Assembly: GCA_900543845.1 (NCBI GenBank)
Contig: UQTD01000029.1
Span: forward strand, 1-22,614
Length of the DNA: 22,614 nt
Direction of reading: 5' to 3'
Source of the DNA: an uncultured Collinsella sp.
GTDB lineage: Bacteria; Actinomycetota; Coriobacteriia; Coriobacteriales; Coriobacteriaceae
A program made the translations under genes and the position numbers. Under the pieces are notes generated by a model. The model made no database searches and was not told the DNA's origin. It was given only the letters and a program-made list of their open reading frames with translations. Position 1 is the first letter of the stretch. The number at the start of each line of letters is the position of its first letter. Below are positions 1 through 9,326 of this stretch, in pieces.

Positions 1-65
1 GAGTTCCGCACGCAAAGAAGGCCACTTAATGTGGCCTTCGTCTTGCGCAGGACTGCCCGAGCAGG
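1..65 (-). repeat. Dispersed hairpin repeat, copy 1
   Basis: Bases 1-55 are identical to 17814-17868, and a diverged copy lies at 22556-22614. The element folds as an outer stem (11-15 with 43-47), an inner 9-bp stem (17-25 with 31-39) and a TTAAT loop. A CAGGACTG...GAGCAGG flank follows. It lies about 50 bases beyond the 3' end of the minus-strand peptidase gene, just as copy 2 lies beyond the Toprim gene, so it may act as a 3'-end or terminator-like structure, although it has no long T-run. Strand is given in the direction leading away from that gene. The copy may continue left of the window. Confidence 0.85.
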
Positions 66-106
66 CAATCAAATATATTGCGGGCGGGCACGCGGCCCAG
101 TCGGCT

Positions 107-1312
107 TTACGACAGCGCAATACCGCCAAGCCAGCCCCAACGCACGCCAGAGCCAGTGCCATAGAAGCTAATAAACGAGTCAAGCGACTTAGACGTAATG
201 GCGCCCTCGTTGCTCATAACGATGCCGCCGCCAACGTAGATACCCACATGACCGTAGATAAGGCCCGGAGCACCCGTGCCGCTGTGCGAGGAATCGGCCA
301 CGATCATGCCCACCTGCAGCGCCGAGCGGTCGGAGCTATAGCACCAGGCGTTGAACATGTCGCAGGCGTTGCCGCCAAAGTAGCCAACGCCGGCGTTACG
401 GAAGACATTGGTGACCCACGCCGCGCACCAGTTCTGACCCGGCGAAGGCGTGGAGTAGCACGCGTTGACGACGGCCTGTTGCTTGCCCGAGCCGGCATTC
501 TGCTGCGGAGTTCCGGGCGCATACGATCCGCCACCCGAGCTCGAACCACCCGAGTAGGAATTGTTCTTGTTCGCGGCGGCCGCGGCAGCGGCGGCCTTCC
601 TAGCGGCCTCCTCGGCCTGGGCGGCAGCGAGAATCTCGGAATCACGCTGAGCCATGAGCTCCTTGACGTCGTCGGAAAGACCGTTCAGCACGGTCTGGAC
701 TTCCTGCTGCTTGGCCTGCATGTCCTGCATCTGGGCAGTCTGCTGGTCCTTGAGCTTCTCTAAGTCGGCCTTCTGCGACTCGAGCTCGGTCTTTTGCGCA
801 TCGAGCTCTTCCTGGATGGTCTGAATGTCCTCGATGGCGTCGCGGTCGCTCTTGTTGATCTTCTCAACGTAATGCGCGTTGGCGACGAGTTCCTCAAACG
901 AGCCAGAGGCCAGCAGCAGCGACAGGATGTTCGTGCCGCCGGACTTGTAGCTGGCGGCCACGCGATCGGAAAGGTCGTTGCGCTTCTTCTTGAGCTCGGC
1001 CTTCTTTTCATCGATCTGGGCCTGCGTGTCGTCAATCTTGCCCTGGACATTCTCGATGTCGTTGAGGGTCTGGGCATTCTTGTTGGCCAGCGCCGCATAC
1101 TCATTTGCGATGCTGTCGAGCTGGGCCTGAACCTCGTCGAGCTGGGCCTGGGCGGCATTCAGTTTATCGGTTGTTTCTTTGGAAGCCTCCGCCGCATGGG
1201 CGCGAGCGGGCAGGCCAAAAAGAACTGCCGCAGAAGCGGCGCCGAACAGGGCCTTGAGGGCAGTGCGGCGCGAGAGCTCCTGGGAAAGGATGGAATCGCT
1301 GTTTGGTGACAT
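107..1312 (-). CDS. Tat-exported coiled-coil cysteine peptidase (CHAP/NlpC-P60-like)
   Basis: This 401-residue protein is probably a secreted peptidoglycan hydrolase. Residues 14-20 read SRRTALK, a twin-arginine motif. A hydrophobic stretch follows, with a likely cleavage site after AHA at residue 40. Residues 45-240 form a long Gln/Glu/Lys-rich coiled coil like the N-terminal domain of PcsB/CwlO cell-separation proteins. A Ser/Gly linker at about 250-275 leads to a catalytic domain of about 125 residues. Cys296 (WCAAWV) is the likely nucleophile and His355 (YGHVGIYVGGG) the general base; both motifs fit the CHAP/NlpC-P60 superfamily, and I cannot decide between the two. The start is supported by GGAG seven bases upstream of ATG. 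The gene is monocistronic and divergent from galE. Cleavage specificity cannot be read from the sequence. Confidence 0.85.
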   Translation of the reverse strand: MSPNSDSILSQELSRRTALKALFGAASAAVLFGLPARAHAAEASKETTDKLNAAQAQLDEVQAQLDSIANEYAALANKNAQTLNDIENVQGKIDDTQAQIDEKKAELKKKRNDLSDRVAASYKSGGTNILSLLLASGSFEELVANAHYVEKINKSDRDAIEDIQTIQEELDAQKTELESQKADLEKLKDQQTAQMQDMQAKQQEVQTVLNGLSDDVKELMAQRDSEILAAAQAEEAARKAAAAAAAANKNNSYSGGSSSGGGSYAPGTPQQNAGSGKQQAVVNACYSTPSPGQNWCAAWVTNVFRNAGVGYFGGNACDMFNAWCYSSDRSALQVGMIVADSSHSGTGAPGLIYGHVGIYVGGGIVMSNEGAITSKSLDSFISFYGTGSGVRWGWLGGIALS

Positions 1313-1578
1313 ATGTACTCCGTTACATGCTTATTTATATGTCGCTCAACTCATACATATTAGCGTACATATGGCGCGTCCCAACGATTTCCACGAACGG
1401 CAGGAAACTGCAAGGTCAGCGGCTCGTAAGCAAATGCCAAAGATCAGGTTATGCGTACGCAAGCTCTTCTATGAGTACGTTAGCACAATCCTCTGCTTTT
1501 CCTACAGCGCACGATTTGGGCGTCCCTGCCTGCGCTATACTCCCCTGAAGAAGTGTTCCTGATTCGATAGGAGACTAC
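1313..1578. promoter_or_regulatory. Divergent intergenic region with a putative galE promoter
   Basis: This 266-base gap separates the peptidase gene from galE. A plausible plus-strand -10 box, TATACT, lies at 1536-1541, with only weak -35 candidates. The galE ribosome site AGGAG is at 1569-1573. On the peptidase side, CATATGTAC (1310-1318) and GTACATATG (1365-1373) form an inverted repeat that spans that gene's likely promoter and start codon. A TATAAA on the minus strand at 1334-1339 could be its -10. I see no other gene or RNA here. Confidence 0.45.
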
Positions 1579-2640
1579 ATGTCCAAAGCACTCGACCCCA
1601 AAGACACCTGTGTCCTCGTTACCGGTGGCGCCGGCTTTATCGGCTCGCACACCGTCGTTCAGCTGCTCGAGGGTGGCTACCAGGTCGTCATCGTCGATGA
1701 TCTCTCCAACTCCAGCGCCGTCGCCGTCGACCGCGTCAAGACCATCGTGGGCGACGAGGCCGCCAAGAACCTCACCTTCTACGAGGCCAACGTGCTCGAC
1801 CGCGATGCGATGAACAAGATCTTCGATACCCATCAGATCGACCGCGTCATCCACTTTGCCGGCTTTAAGGCCGTCGGCGAGTCGGTGAGCAAGCCCGTCG
1901 AGTACTACCACAACAACATCGAGAACACCCTGGTGCTCATCGATGTCATGCGCAACCATGGCTGCAAGTCCATCATCTTCTCGAGCTCCTCGACCGTCTA
2001 CGGCGACCCGGACAACCCGCCCGTCACCGAGGAGGATCCTAAGAAGCCCGCGACCAACCCCTATGGTTGGACCAAGTGGATGATCGAGCAGATCCTTATG
2101 GACGTCCACACCGCCGACCCCGAGTGGGACGTCGTGCTACTCCGTTATTTCAATCCCATCGGCGCCCATCCGTCGGGCCTGATCGGCGAGGATCCCAAGG
2201 GCATCCCCAACAACCTGGTGCCCTATGTCGCCCAGGTCGCCGTGGGCAAGCTCGAGGCCGTTCAGGTCTTTGGCAACGACTACCCCACCCCCGACGGCAC
2301 CGGCGTGCGCGATTACATCCACGTGTGCGATCTGGCATCTGGTCACGTGGCCGCCCTCAACTGGATGAACGGCAAGACCGGCGTCGAGATCTTTAACTTG
2401 GGCACCGGCACCGGCACCTCGGTACTCGAGGTCGTCGCCGCCTTCTCCAAGGCCTGCGGCAAGGAGCTGCCCTACGTGATCCGCGAGCGCCGCGCCGGCG
2501 ACATCGCTGCCAACTGGTGCGATGCCTCCAAGGCCGAGCGCATGATGGGCTGGAAGGCCCAGTACGACATCGCGGACATGTGCCGCGATAGCTGGAACTG
2601 GCAGAGCCACAACCCCAACGGCTTCGCCGACGCCGAGTAG
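1579..2640 (+). CDS. galE: UDP-glucose 4-epimerase
   Basis: GalE interconverts UDP-galactose and UDP-glucose in the cytoplasm, using tightly bound NAD (Leloir pathway and supply of galactosyl units for surface glycans). The protein has 353 residues, close to the usual 330-350. The Rossmann NAD motif GGAGFIGS is at 16-23. FSSSSTVYG (134-142) carries the active-site Ser137 and is followed by Tyr162 and Lys166 in PYGWTK, the YxxxK pair of extended short-chain dehydrogenases. ATG at 1579 follows AGGAG at a good distance. The gene stands alone between a divergent peptidase gene and its own strong terminator. No galK or galT is in the window, so the role in galactose use versus glycan synthesis is open. 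Confidence 0.96.
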   Translation: MSKALDPKDTCVLVTGGAGFIGSHTVVQLLEGGYQVVIVDDLSNSSAVAVDRVKTIVGDEAAKNLTFYEANVLDRDAMNKIFDTHQIDRVIHFAGFKAVGESVSKPVEYYHNNIENTLVLIDVMRNHGCKSIIFSSSSTVYGDPDNPPVTEEDPKKPATNPYGWTKWMIEQILMDVHTADPEWDVVLLRYFNPIGAHPSGLIGEDPKGIPNNLVPYVAQVAVGKLEAVQVFGNDYPTPDGTGVRDYIHVCDLASGHVAALNWMNGKTGVEIFNLGTGTGTSVLEVVAAFSKACGKELPYVIRERRAGDIAANWCDASKAERMMGWKAQYDIADMCRDSWNWQSHNPNGFADAE

Positions 2641-2662
2641 CAAAAACCTACATACCGCTCTT

Positions 2663-2696
2663 GCCCCGATCTCACGTTGTGAGGTCGGGGCTTTTT
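2663..2696 (+). terminator. Rho-independent terminator of galE
   Basis: A 13-bp stem (GCCCCGATCTCAC with GTGAGGTCGGGGC, one G-T pair) closes a GTT loop and is followed by TTTTT. It starts 23 bases after the galE stop. Confidence 0.93.
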
Positions 2697-2745
2697 CATG
2701 GCATGTAACCATTCGCCGAAAATCGACCAACTTTTTTATCTTGCC

Positions 2746-2775
2746 TGTACATGTTTAAACAACATGTTTTACAAT
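2746..2775 (+). promoter_or_regulatory. malQ promoter with a GTTTAAAC operator
   Basis: TACAAT at 2770-2775 is a good -10. TGTACA at 2746-2751 is a weak -35 at 18 bp. Between them, 2750-2766 reads CATGTTTAAACAACATG, which holds two overlapping inverted repeats: the perfect palindrome TGTTTAAACA (2752-2761) and CATGTT/AACATG. HutC-type GntR regulators typically bind GTnTAnAC, which GTTTAAAC matches. The same octamer recurs at 12667 and 12789 beside the GntR gene. A repressor bound here would block the promoter. Confidence 0.6.
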
Positions 2776-2860
2776 AGGCGTATCGAATCGGAACATCGGA
2801 GGCGGACTGCACACCCATCGGCAGGCCGACCCCACAACAAGAAGGTTGGTGAGCGCATTC

Positions 2861-4366
2861 ATGGAGCGTGCAAGCGGCGTCCTCATGCCCGTCTCATCTC
2901 TGCCCGGACCATACGGAATCGGCGGCTTTGGCTGGAATGCCTACGACTTCGTCGATTTTCTCGCCTCGTGCAAACAACATTACTGGCAGATTCTGCCCCT
3001 TACGACGACCAGCTATGGCGATTCGCCCTATCAGTCGTTCTCGGCCCGCGCAGGCAACCCCAACTTTATCGACTTTGCCGAGCTTATCGAGACAGGGTAT
3101 CTGGAGCAGCGCGATATCGATGGCGTGTATCTGGGATCCGACCCCAGCAATGTCGACTACGGTGCTATCTTTGGCGGCCGCCGTCAGATTCTCGACCGCG
3201 CCGCTGAGCGCTTTGCTGCCGACAAGCCGGCCGATTTCGATGACTTTATCCAGGCCAACGAGGACTGGCTCATCCCCTACTGTGAGTTTATGACCGTCAA
3301 AGAGGAGTGCGGTCTCAAGGCGTTTTGGGAGTGGCCCGCGGAGCTCCGCACCCGCGGCGAGGCTTCCGCCAAGGTCTGTGCCGACCATCCGGCGCGTATG
3401 CTCTACCACCAGATGACGCAGTACTTCTTCAATCGCCAGTGGAGCCGCCTCAAGGCCTATGCCAACGAGCGCGACATTCTCATCATCGGCGACCTGCCCA
3501 TCTATGTCTCGCGTGACTCCGTCGAGATGTGGGCGACGCCTGAGCTCTTTAAGATCGACGCCGCCGGCAATCCCGTGAGCGTCGCCGGCACGCCGCCCGA
3601 CCAGTTCTCGGCCACCGGCCAGTACTGGGGCAACCCCATCTACGACTGGGACGCCATGGAGTCCGACGGCTTCTCCTGGTGGGAGGGCCGCATTCGCGCC
3701 GCCCTCGACATGTACGACGTCATCCGCCTGGATCACTTCCGCGGCTTCGAGGCCTATTGGGAGGTGCTGTTCTCCTCGCCCGATTCGTCCTACGGTTCGT
3801 GGACGCAGGGTCCCGGCCTCAAGTTCTTCAAGACGCTCGAGGAAAAGCTCGGCACGCTGCCTATCATCGCCGAGGACTTGGGCTTCCTCACCCCCGGCGT
3901 CATCGACATGCGCGACAACTCGGGCTTCCCCGGCATGAAGATCCTGCAGTTTGCCTTTGAGGGCACCAACTCGTACTACCTGCCGCATAACTACATCGCC
4001 AACACCGTCGCCTATGTGGGCACCCACGACAACGAGACGGCGCGCGGTTGGTTTGAGGGAACGGCCACCCCGCGTCAGCGCGAGCAGGCAGCCCTGTACA
4101 CCCATCAGCAGGCCGGCGAACCCATGGCAGATGCACTCAACCGCACCATCGCCGCCAGCGTGAGCGACACGTGCATCTACACCATGCAGGACCTGCTCAA
4201 CTTGGGCAACGAGGCGCGCATCAACACCCCTGCCACGCTGGGCGGCAACTGGACCTGGCGCATGCTCGACGGCGCCATCACCCGCGAGCTCGAGCACAAA
4301 CTCACCGACTGGACCGAGACCTACTTCCGCATCCCGTCGGAAGCCGAAATCGAGCTTCCTCAATAG
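2861..4366 (+). CDS. malQ: 4-alpha-glucanotransferase (amylomaltase, GH77)
   Basis: MalQ moves glucan segments between maltooligosaccharides, releasing glucose and building longer chains that GlgP can phosphorolyse. Starting at ATG 2861 the protein has 501 residues, the length of the compact bacterial GH77 type. The N-terminus, MERASGVLMPVSSLPGPYGI, is the standard opening of this family. Catalytic motifs are visible: Asp291 in IRLDHFRGF (nucleophile), Glu338 in AEDLG (acid/base) and Asp390 in THDNET. In-frame TTG (2846) and GTG (2849) lie upstream, but they would place the GGTGAG ribosome site inside the gene, so ATG is preferred. It precedes glgP in the same orientation, separated by a hairpin. 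A putative GntR operator sits in its promoter. Confidence 0.95.
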   Translation: MERASGVLMPVSSLPGPYGIGGFGWNAYDFVDFLASCKQHYWQILPLTTTSYGDSPYQSFSARAGNPNFIDFAELIETGYLEQRDIDGVYLGSDPSNVDYGAIFGGRRQILDRAAERFAADKPADFDDFIQANEDWLIPYCEFMTVKEECGLKAFWEWPAELRTRGEASAKVCADHPARMLYHQMTQYFFNRQWSRLKAYANERDILIIGDLPIYVSRDSVEMWATPELFKIDAAGNPVSVAGTPPDQFSATGQYWGNPIYDWDAMESDGFSWWEGRIRAALDMYDVIRLDHFRGFEAYWEVLFSSPDSSYGSWTQGPGLKFFKTLEEKLGTLPIIAEDLGFLTPGVIDMRDNSGFPGMKILQFAFEGTNSYYLPHNYIANTVAYVGTHDNETARGWFEGTATPRQREQAALYTHQQAGEPMADALNRTIAASVSDTCIYTMQDLLNLGNEARINTPATLGGNWTWRMLDGAITRELEHKLTDWTETYFRIPSEAEIELPQ

Positions 4367-4414
4367 GAGCTACCGCGCCCAACCCCTCCCCACCGTGCGG
4401 ACGCGCTTGCTTTT

Positions 4415-4454
4415 CCCGCGCGAGGCCACCCCAATCCCCTCGCGCGGGCTTCTT
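4415..4454 (+). terminator. Intercistronic hairpin between malQ and glgP
   Basis: CCCGCGCGAGG (4415-4425) pairs perfectly with CCTCGCGCGGG (4438-4448) around a 12-base loop and is followed by CTTCTT. The T-tract is interrupted, so this may be a partial terminator that sets the malQ to glgP ratio rather than a full stop. Confidence 0.6.
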
Positions 4455-4494
4455 ATGAATTGCAGACATGAAACAACCCATCACAGGAGAAAAC

Positions 4495-6762
4495 ATGCCC
4501 CGAATTAACCTCATGGAACTCGCCGAACAGTCTTTTGGCACCTCGCTCGAGCAGCTCGACGACCGTCGCATTTACAAGCTGCTGGTCAAACTCGTGCAGG
4601 AGCGCTCCGCCGCCCGCCCGCTCAACAACGGCAAGAAAAAGCTCTATTACATTTCCGCCGAATTTTTGATCGGCAAGCTGCTCATCAACAATATGATCGA
4701 CCTCGGCATCTACGACGAGGTTAAGGACCAGCTCACCGCCGCAGGCCACGACCTCAACAAGATCGAGGAGTTCGAGGTCGAGCCGTCACTCGGCAACGGC
4801 GGCCTGGGCCGCTTGGCCGCATGCTTCCTGGATTCCATCGCCACGCTGGGCTTGACCGGCGATGGCGTGGGCCTCAACTATCACTACGGTCTGTTCCGTC
4901 AGCGCTTTGTCGACAACCAGCAGAAGGCCGTCCCCGACGAGTGGCTCGGTGAGCAGGACATCCTAGTCGACGATGGCCGCTCCTACACCGTCGAGTTCGG
5001 CGATTTTGCCGTTACCTCCAAGCTCGTCAACATCGATGTGCCCGGTTACGGCCAGCCCACCAAGAACCGCCTGCGCCTGTTCGACCTAGCGAGCGTCGAC
5101 GACGGCCTGGTCCCCGGCAGCTCCATCGACTTCGACAAGACCGAGATCGCCAAGAACCTCACCTTGTTCCTCTACCCCGACGATTCCGACGAGCAGGGCC
5201 GCCTGCTTCGCATCTACCAGGAATACTTCATGGTGAGCAACGCCGCCCAGCTCCTGATCGACGAGGCCGTCGAGCGCGACAGCAACCTGCACGATCTGGC
5301 CGACTACGCCGTGGTCCAAATTAACGACACGCACCCCACCATGGTCATCCCCGAGCTCATTCGCTTGCTCACCACCGAGCACGACATCGAGTTTGACGAG
5401 GCCGTGACCATCGTACGCTCCATGGTCGCCTACACTAACCACACGATTCTTGCCGAGGCGCTCGAGAAGTGGCCGCTCGCCAGCCTACAGAAGGTCTCCC
5501 CTGCCATCGCCGACATTATCGTCAAGCTCGATGAGATCGCGAAGGCCGAGCACGATGACCCGCGCGTCGCCATCATCGACAAACACGATACCGTCCACAT
5601 GGCCCACATGGACATCCACTTTGGCTTCTCCATCAACGGCGTAGCCGCCCTCCACACCAAGATCCTGGAGGACACCGAGCTTCATCCGTTCTACGAGATC
5701 TATCCCGAGAAGTTCTCCAACAAGACGAACGGCATCACCTTCCGCCGCTGGATCCATGGGGCCAACCCCGCGCTCGCCAGCCTGCTCGACGATGTGATCG
5801 GCACCGACTGGCGCAGCACCGGCGATCTGAGCAAACTCGCCAAGTTCGCCGACGACAAGGACGTTCTTGAGCGCCTGGCCGCCACCAAGGTCGAGGCCAA
5901 GGCCATCATGCGCCAGTTCATGGCGCTCGAGCAGGGCGTGACCATTCCCTCCAACGCCATCATCGACGTCCAGGTCAAGCGCATCCACGAGTACAAGCGT
6001 CAGCAGATGCTCGCGCTCTACATCATCTGGAAGTACCTCGATATCAAGAACGGCAACAGACCTAAGCACCCCGTCACCATCATCTTTGGCGGCAAGGCGG
6101 CACCTGCCTACACTATCGCGCAGGACATCATCCATCTGATTCTGACGCTGTCGCAGTGGATTGCAAACGACCCCGACGTGGCTCCCTACCTGCAGGTTGT
6201 CATGATCGAGAACTACAACGTCACCGCCGCCGAGCGCGTGATCCCCGCCGCTGACATCTCCGAGCAGATCAGCCTGGCCTCCAAGGAGGCGAGCGGCACC
6301 TCCAACATGAAGTTCATGCTCAACGGCGCCCTAACCCTATGCACGCTCGACGGCGCCAACGTGGAGATTGCCGAGCTCGTGGGCGACGAGAACATCTATA
6401 CCTTTGGTGCCTCGTCCAAACAGGTCGAGCAGCTCTATGCCGACGGCACCTATGACGCCAGCGCACTCTACCGCAAGCCCGGCATTAAACTGCTGGTGGA
6501 CTTCATCACCAACCCCGCCTTTATGGCGACCGGCAACGCCGAGCGCCTGCAGCGCCTGCACGATGACATTAAGGGCAAGGACTGGTTTATGGCCCTGCTC
6601 GACATCGAGGAGTACATCCAGACCAAGGAGCGCGTGCTGGCCGACTACGAGGACCAGGACGCCTGGATGCGCAAGACGCTCATCAATATCGCCAACGCCG
6701 GCACCTTCTCGTCCGACCGCACCATCTCCCAGTACAACGACGAGATCTGGCACCTGAGCTAA
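4495..6762 (+). CDS. glgP: Glycogen/maltodextrin phosphorylase (GT35)
   Basis: This enzyme phosphorolyses alpha-1,4-glucans to glucose-1-phosphate using pyridoxal phosphate. Starting at ATG 4495 it has 755 residues, slightly shorter than most family members (about 790-830). An upstream in-frame ATG at 4468 is less likely because AGGAGA at 4485-4490 is placed to serve 4495. Family landmarks appear in order: YYISAEFLIGK near the N-terminus, LGNGGLGRLAACFLDS, QINDTHPTMVIPEL, TNHTILAEALEKW, VKRIHEYKRQ, and the PLP site EASGTSNMKFMLNGA with Lys606. No part of the fold looks missing. Pairing with MalQ fits maltodextrin breakdown. No glycogen synthesis genes are present, so glycogen versus imported maltodextrin as main substrate cannot be settled here. 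Confidence 0.95.
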   Translation: MPRINLMELAEQSFGTSLEQLDDRRIYKLLVKLVQERSAARPLNNGKKKLYYISAEFLIGKLLINNMIDLGIYDEVKDQLTAAGHDLNKIEEFEVEPSLGNGGLGRLAACFLDSIATLGLTGDGVGLNYHYGLFRQRFVDNQQKAVPDEWLGEQDILVDDGRSYTVEFGDFAVTSKLVNIDVPGYGQPTKNRLRLFDLASVDDGLVPGSSIDFDKTEIAKNLTLFLYPDDSDEQGRLLRIYQEYFMVSNAAQLLIDEAVERDSNLHDLADYAVVQINDTHPTMVIPELIRLLTTEHDIEFDEAVTIVRSMVAYTNHTILAEALEKWPLASLQKVSPAIADIIVKLDEIAKAEHDDPRVAIIDKHDTVHMAHMDIHFGFSINGVAALHTKILEDTELHPFYEIYPEKFSNKTNGITFRRWIHGANPALASLLDDVIGTDWRSTGDLSKLAKFADDKDVLERLAATKVEAKAIMRQFMALEQGVTIPSNAIIDVQVKRIHEYKRQQMLALYIIWKYLDIKNGNRPKHPVTIIFGGKAAPAYTIAQDIIHLILTLSQWIANDPDVAPYLQVVMIENYNVTAAERVIPAADISEQISLASKEASGTSNMKFMLNGALTLCTLDGANVEIAELVGDENIYTFGASSKQVEQLYADGTYDASALYRKPGIKLLVDFITNPAFMATGNAERLQRLHDDIKGKDWFMALLDIEEYIQTKERVLADYEDQDAWMRKTLINIANAGTFSSDRTISQYNDEIWHLS

Positions 6763-6788
6763 TTTCGTTTCCTTTACCCATCCTCTTG

Positions 6789-6822
6789 AAAGCGGAGTCG
6801 TGGCAACGCGGCTCCGCTTTTT
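6789..6822 (+). terminator. Rho-independent terminator of glgP
   Basis: A stem of about 12 bp, including AAAGCGGAG (6789-6797) with CTCCGCTTT (6812-6820), is followed by a T-run at 6818-6822. It begins 26 bases after the glgP stop. Confidence 0.92.
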
Positions 6823-6862
6823 GTGCCCGCACGTTACCCTGTGACCCGACTCGACCAAACAA

Positions 6863-7078
6863 TCTCGATCCATAACAACTACTCAACCAAAACGGTCCCA
6901 GCTGTTACAGATTGAGACATACCGGCCCCTCCCCTTGGGTTTATCTCGATCTGTAACATCTAGCAGCTGAAATTCACCTTTGGTGTTACAGATTTAGATG
7001 AAATGGTTAGCTCAGTGGAACCGTTTCGATCTGTAACATCTAATGTCCGAAATCGGCCCTATCTGTTACAGATCGAGA
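6863..7078. repeat. Six 15-bp repeats in alternating orientation, 40-41 bp apart
   Basis: Units with consensus TGTTACAGATYGAGA lie at 6903-6917, 6984-6998 and 7064-7078 on the plus strand. Their reverse complements lie at 6863-6877 (TCTCGATCCATAACA, degenerate), 6944-6958 and 7024-7038. Unit starts are 40, 41, 40, 40 and 40 bases apart, and orientation alternates without exception. The spacers are 25 or 26 bases and share no obvious sequence. Neighbouring units can pair as hairpins in either register. The array fills the gap between the convergent glgP and ABC operon ends, and no gene is seen in 6823-7218. Function is unknown. Confidence 0.9.
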
Positions 7079-7103
7079 CAAACGACCGGCCAGACAACCC
7101 CAA

Positions 7104-7150
7104 CACAAAGAAAGGCTCCCCTCTCGCCCAGCGGACGGGAGGGGAGCCTT
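7104..7150 (-). terminator. Rho-independent terminator of the ABC importer operon
   Basis: A 12-bp perfect stem (7112-7123 with 7139-7150, AAGGCTCCCCTC on the plus strand) is extended by a few weaker pairs. Read on the minus strand it is followed by TTTCTTTG. It lies about 70 bases after the ATPase stop codon. Confidence 0.88.
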
Positions 7151-7218
7151 ATATGTGACCGCGGCAAAAGGATGGCAATACCGCAGTCGCCCAAAGGGAG
7201 GGCCTGGATGCACCGGGC

Positions 7219-8418
<1,200 letters not shown>

Positions 8419-8436
8419 GTCTTTACCTTTCGATAT

Positions 8437-8461
8437 GCGGCGCCACGCTGAGGGGCGCCGC
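8437..8461 (-). other. Intercistronic hairpin before the ATPase gene
   Basis: GCGGCGCC (8437-8444) and GGCGCCGC (8454-8461) form a perfect 8-bp GC stem with a 9-base loop in the gap between the second permease and the ATPase. There is no T-run, so mRNA stabilisation or processing is more likely than termination. Confidence 0.6.
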
Positions 8462-8486
8462 AGAAACTTGCAAAACAGTTACGGCA

Positions 8487-9326
8487 TCAGCCCTTGACGG
8501 CACCTGCCACCACGCCGTCGATGATGTACTTCTGGCAGAGGATGTACATGACGACGATGGGGACAACGACCATCATGATGCAGGCCATCATGGGGCCGAG
8601 CTCGACGTGGCCGTAGCCGCCGCGGAAGTACTGGATCAAGATAGGAATGGTCTTGTACTTGGTGGAGTCGAGCGTAAGGTAGGGCAGCAGGTAGTCGTTC
8701 CAGACCCACATGGTCTCGAGGATGCCGACCGAAAGATAGGTGGGCTTCATAATGGGGAGGACAATCTTAAAGAACACCTGGACCGGGTTGCAGCCATCAA
8801 TCATAGCCGCCTCTTCGATCTCGAGCGGAATGTTCTTTACAAAGCCGGCGAACATAAAGACCGCCAGGCCCGCGCCAAAGCCAAGATAGATAAAGCAGAT
8901 GTTGAACGGCGTGTTGAAGCCGATGCGGTCCGCCAAATTGGACAGCGTGAACATGAGCATCTGGAAGGGCACGACCATCGAGAACACGAACAGGTAATAG
9001 AAGAAGTTCGAGATCTTGTTGTTGACACGAACCACGTACCAAGCGCACATGGAGCAGCACACCAAGATCAGCACGACCGACGTGACCGTGATGATGAGCG
9101 AGTACATAAATGCCGAGGCAAAGCCCTGCTCGTTAAGGGCGTGCATGTAGTTTGCGAGGCCGTTGAACGTCTCGGGCGTGAGCAGATCGAATGCCGTGGT
9201 GGTGCTGATTGCGGTCGCTTTCTTAAAAGAATTAAGCGCAATCATGAACACGGGGTAGATCCACGCGAGCGACAGAATCGTAAAGAAGATTGAGAGCGCA
9301 CGGTTGATAACCTTATCGCGTTTCAT
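8487..9326 (-). CDS. Carbohydrate ABC importer permease (MalG type)
   Basis: This inner-membrane subunit has 279 residues and about six hydrophobic segments (roughly 10-30, 71-95, 105-128, 140-162, 195-215 and 245-265). The cytoplasmic EAA loop, which docks on the ATPase, is at about 171-191 (EEAAMIDGCNPVQVFFKIVLP). Length and the short N-terminus match the MalG/UgpE branch. Its ATG shares one base with the stop codon of the preceding permease gene (TAATG), indicating translational coupling, and AAGGAGG lies upstream inside that gene. Substrate cannot be read from the permease; maltodextrin is inferred from malQ, glgP and the regulator nearby. Confidence 0.93.
   Translation of the reverse strand: MKRDKVINRALSIFFTILSLAWIYPVFMIALNSFKKATAISTTTAFDLLTPETFNGLANYMHALNEQGFASAFMYSLIITVTSVVLILVCCSMCAWYVVRVNNKISNFFYYLFVFSMVVPFQMLMFTLSNLADRIGFNTPFNICFIYLGFGAGLAVFMFAGFVKNIPLEIEEAAMIDGCNPVQVFFKIVLPIMKPTYLSVGILETMWVWNDYLLPYLTLDSTKYKTIPILIQYFRGGYGHVELGPMMACIMMVVVPIVVMYILCQKYIIDGVVAGAVKG

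Noticed and set aside
2846..2863. TTG 2846 or GTG 2849 as the malQ start
   Set aside because: Family alignment by eye begins at MERASGVLMPVSS, and the best-placed ribosome site (GGTGAG) serves ATG 2861.
6863..7078. CRISPR array
   Set aside because: Units alternate in orientation, are only 15 bp and vary in sequence, and no cas genes are present. CRISPR repeats keep one orientation and are longer.
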